From NCBI RefSeq assembly GCF_001499655.1, contig NZ_LN879502.1:2480001-2544000 (forward strand): 64,000 nt of DNA, written 5' to 3'. Positions within the stretch are counted from its first letter, which is position 1. Each line of letters opens with the position of its first letter. Below the pieces are notes generated by a model that did no database searches, was not told the DNA's origin, and saw only the letters and a program-made list of their open reading frames with translations. Below are positions 62,410-64,000 of the stretch, piece after piece. A program made the translations under genes and the position numbers. The stretch comes from Candidatus Protochlamydia naegleriophila. Lineage in GTDB: Bacteria > Chlamydiota > Chlamydiia > Chlamydiales > Parachlamydiaceae.

Positions 62410-63806
62410 TTAAGAAGTCGTGTTATTCAAGACTTGAGCCTCTTCTTCCATTCCCCCCTTCCATTTCATCCAAATGACTCCAGCTCCATATCCACATAGA
62501 GAAAAAGAGATGCTCAAAATTTCTTTTGGAAAATCGATTGACAAGGCGCGGAAAAAACAAAAGCCTATTCCTCCACATAGCATGGCTAAAAAGGCCGATA
62601 CAGTCGAGCCGCGCTTTCTCAACAAGGCTGCTAAGACTGGGACAAACAAGCAACAGACAGATAATTCGTAACTTTGAATCAAGAGATCGACAATTTGTCC
62701 AAAAAAAGAAATGACCCAATGAAAGCCGCCGAGCCAACACCGGCTGTCAGCCAGCGGGAAATAGCCACACTATCCAACTTGACAAGGGTTGTAAAGTCAA
62801 AGTCCTGGCTGAGATTGGAACTCACAGCATTCAGCAAAGAAATGGCTGTTGAAATAATCGCCATCAAGACCGCACAGCCCAGAAAGGCGGCAAACGTTGG
62901 ATTAGTCACCGCTTTAACGGCTTCCATGAAAACGCTCGATCCCTCTGGCACAGCAAGATCCATTTGCTTGCCTAAGATCCCAAAAAAGATCGGAATGATG
63001 CAAACGGTCAAAGTGCAAACGGCTGCACAAGCTGCAGCTTGTGTCACAACACGGGGCGATTGCGCCGCAAAGCAGCGCTGAGCCATGTCTTGTTCGATAA
63101 CCATGAAAAGCAATGGCATGAGAAGCCAACCACTCAACTTCGAAACATTATAGTCGAAAGCCCCCCCCCCGAGCCCCCCTTGCCAAGCAAGAGTCCATGC
63201 AGAATCTTGAAAGTAGAGGACATAGAAAAAACCTCCGGCAAAAACGGCAATAAAGAAAAGGGCTTGTATAATGTCTATCGAAACAACGGCCTTTAATCCG
63301 CCCATCACTGTGTAGACAATGATCAAGGCCCAAAAAGCCATGAAGAGGATAGGTTGATCGACGCCTAAACTAACCATAAACTTCTTAGAGGCAATGACTT
63401 GAGCCACCAGAATCATGAAGAGCGACACAATCGATAGCAAAGAAGCTAATTGCTTGAGGAGGCGTGATTGATAGACGACTTCGAATAATTGAGCCACCGT
63501 CGAGACTTGAAATTGAGCCATTTTTTTTCCAATGCCGGTAGCCAAGAGGACGAATCCCAAGCAGGCTCCCATAGGATAAAGCATGACGCTCCAACCATAA
63601 CGATAGGCCTCCTCGGCCGATCCTAGTATAAGACCCCCTCCAATTTGTGTCGCAACAAAAGTCATTAGCAAGGGGAAAAAGCGTACCTCTTTGCCAGCTA
63701 AAAAATAATCGCTTTGCGTGTTTAGATTTTTGGTGGCTCTTTTGCCTGCAAAAAAGCACATCAATTGAATGACAACAACGAGAGTAATAAAGATCGAAAT
63801 ATTCAT
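62410..63806 (-). pseudogene. Sodium:solute symporter (SSS family), frameshifted at a homopolymer
   Basis: The gene encodes an SSS-family transporter of about 465 residues in two frames. Residues 1-368 (63806 down to about 62701) show SDYFLAGKEVRFFPLLMTFV, TQIGGGLILGSAEEAYRYGW and the later MAQRCFAA block, with about ten helices. At the A7 run 62701-62707 (T7 on the coding strand) the frame runs into a stop soon after. Restoring one base joins it to the frame with GQIVDLLIQSYELSVCCLFV, ending at 62410, which gives the missing last helices. The start ATG has aggga upstream. It could be a true pseudogene, a sequencing error, or rescued by slippage. Substrate unknown. Confidence 0.8.
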
Positions 63807-64000
63807 TTTTTATCCCTAATAAGTATTTGAACAATAAAAATCCTTCGTTCCTATCTAAAGGGCTACATCCTGAAATAGTTAAAAGCAGCCTTACTCAAAT
63901 AAAGAGAGAACTAGATAGTGAGGACAAATCGGTAAACTGTGAAAAAAACTTAAAAAAATGCGCTTAGCAAGAATGGAAAGAATGGAGAGAATGATGATGG

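Noticed and set aside
63959-64000. Possible gene start (ATG CGC TTA...) at the right edge
   Set aside because: Only 14 codons are visible, Met/Arg-rich and without a ribosome binding site.

Overview
The window looks like chromosome of an amoeba-associated chlamydia, most likely Parachlamydiaceae (Protochlamydia/Parachlamydia type). The reasons are chlamydia-like gene content and order (nrdR-dksA-lspA on one strand, a KdsD/KpsF isomerase, a three-gene metal ABC transporter, a short DksA), many hydrophobic or orphan proteins, and eukaryote-type domains (USP deubiquitinase, F-box, SET) in a bacterial genome of moderate GC. The genus is inferred from gene content only. No rRNA, CRISPR array, complete insertion sequence or prophage is visible.

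Layout. 1-13 kb: 3' part of an MgtA-type P-type ATPase, kdsD, a type II isocitrate dehydrogenase, a GT-A-type glycosyltransferase, a divergent PRPP synthetase, a DAACS dicarboxylate/amino-acid symporter, lpxK, gmhA, a redoxin and small secreted or orphan proteins. 14-20 kb: a membrane protein, a compact three-gene RNA-modification operon, a FIST sensor protein with a small partner, and a CinA-type amidase. 20-24 kb: a membrane-anchored Ppx/GppA protein, a USP-type deubiquitinase paired with an Inc-like bilobed hydrophobic protein, and two decayed gene fragments, one a broken copy of the 5' end of the ppx-like gene. 24-26 kb: nrdR-dksA-lspA-orphan. 26.8-34.1 kb: one 2427-residue orphan. 34-44 kb: mnmA, fur, 2H-phosphoesterase-like and LOG proteins, hsp20, and a zinc/manganese ABC transporter. 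44-50 kb: a His/Gly-rich secreted protein, a SET protein, type II NADH dehydrogenase, dnaB, two tRNA-Ser genes and a periplasmic carbonic anhydrase. 50-54 kb: orphans, an F-box protein and DNA polymerase IV. 54.4-58.5 kb: a cobalamin riboswitch with its own terminator in front of nrdB-nrdA. 58.7-64 kb: a repetitive secreted protein, a DMT exporter, tandem cupins, an aldo/keto reductase and a frameshifted sodium/solute symporter.

Most notable. (1) A canonical B12 aptamer with a downstream intrinsic terminator sits in front of a class Ia ribonucleotide reductase whose two subunits look like the eukaryotic RRM1/RRM2 type. NrdB has the radical tyrosine and an aspartate ligand, not the Phe/Glu of Chlamydia trachomatis. 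This suggests B12-responsive control of an apparently acquired enzyme. (2) Host-directed candidates: a USP protease with the complete Cys/His/Asp triad, an F-box protein and a SET methyltransferase. (3) A small dispersed repeat family with one MITE-like copy, a DksA that has lost its zinc-finger cysteines, and a symporter broken at a homopolymer.
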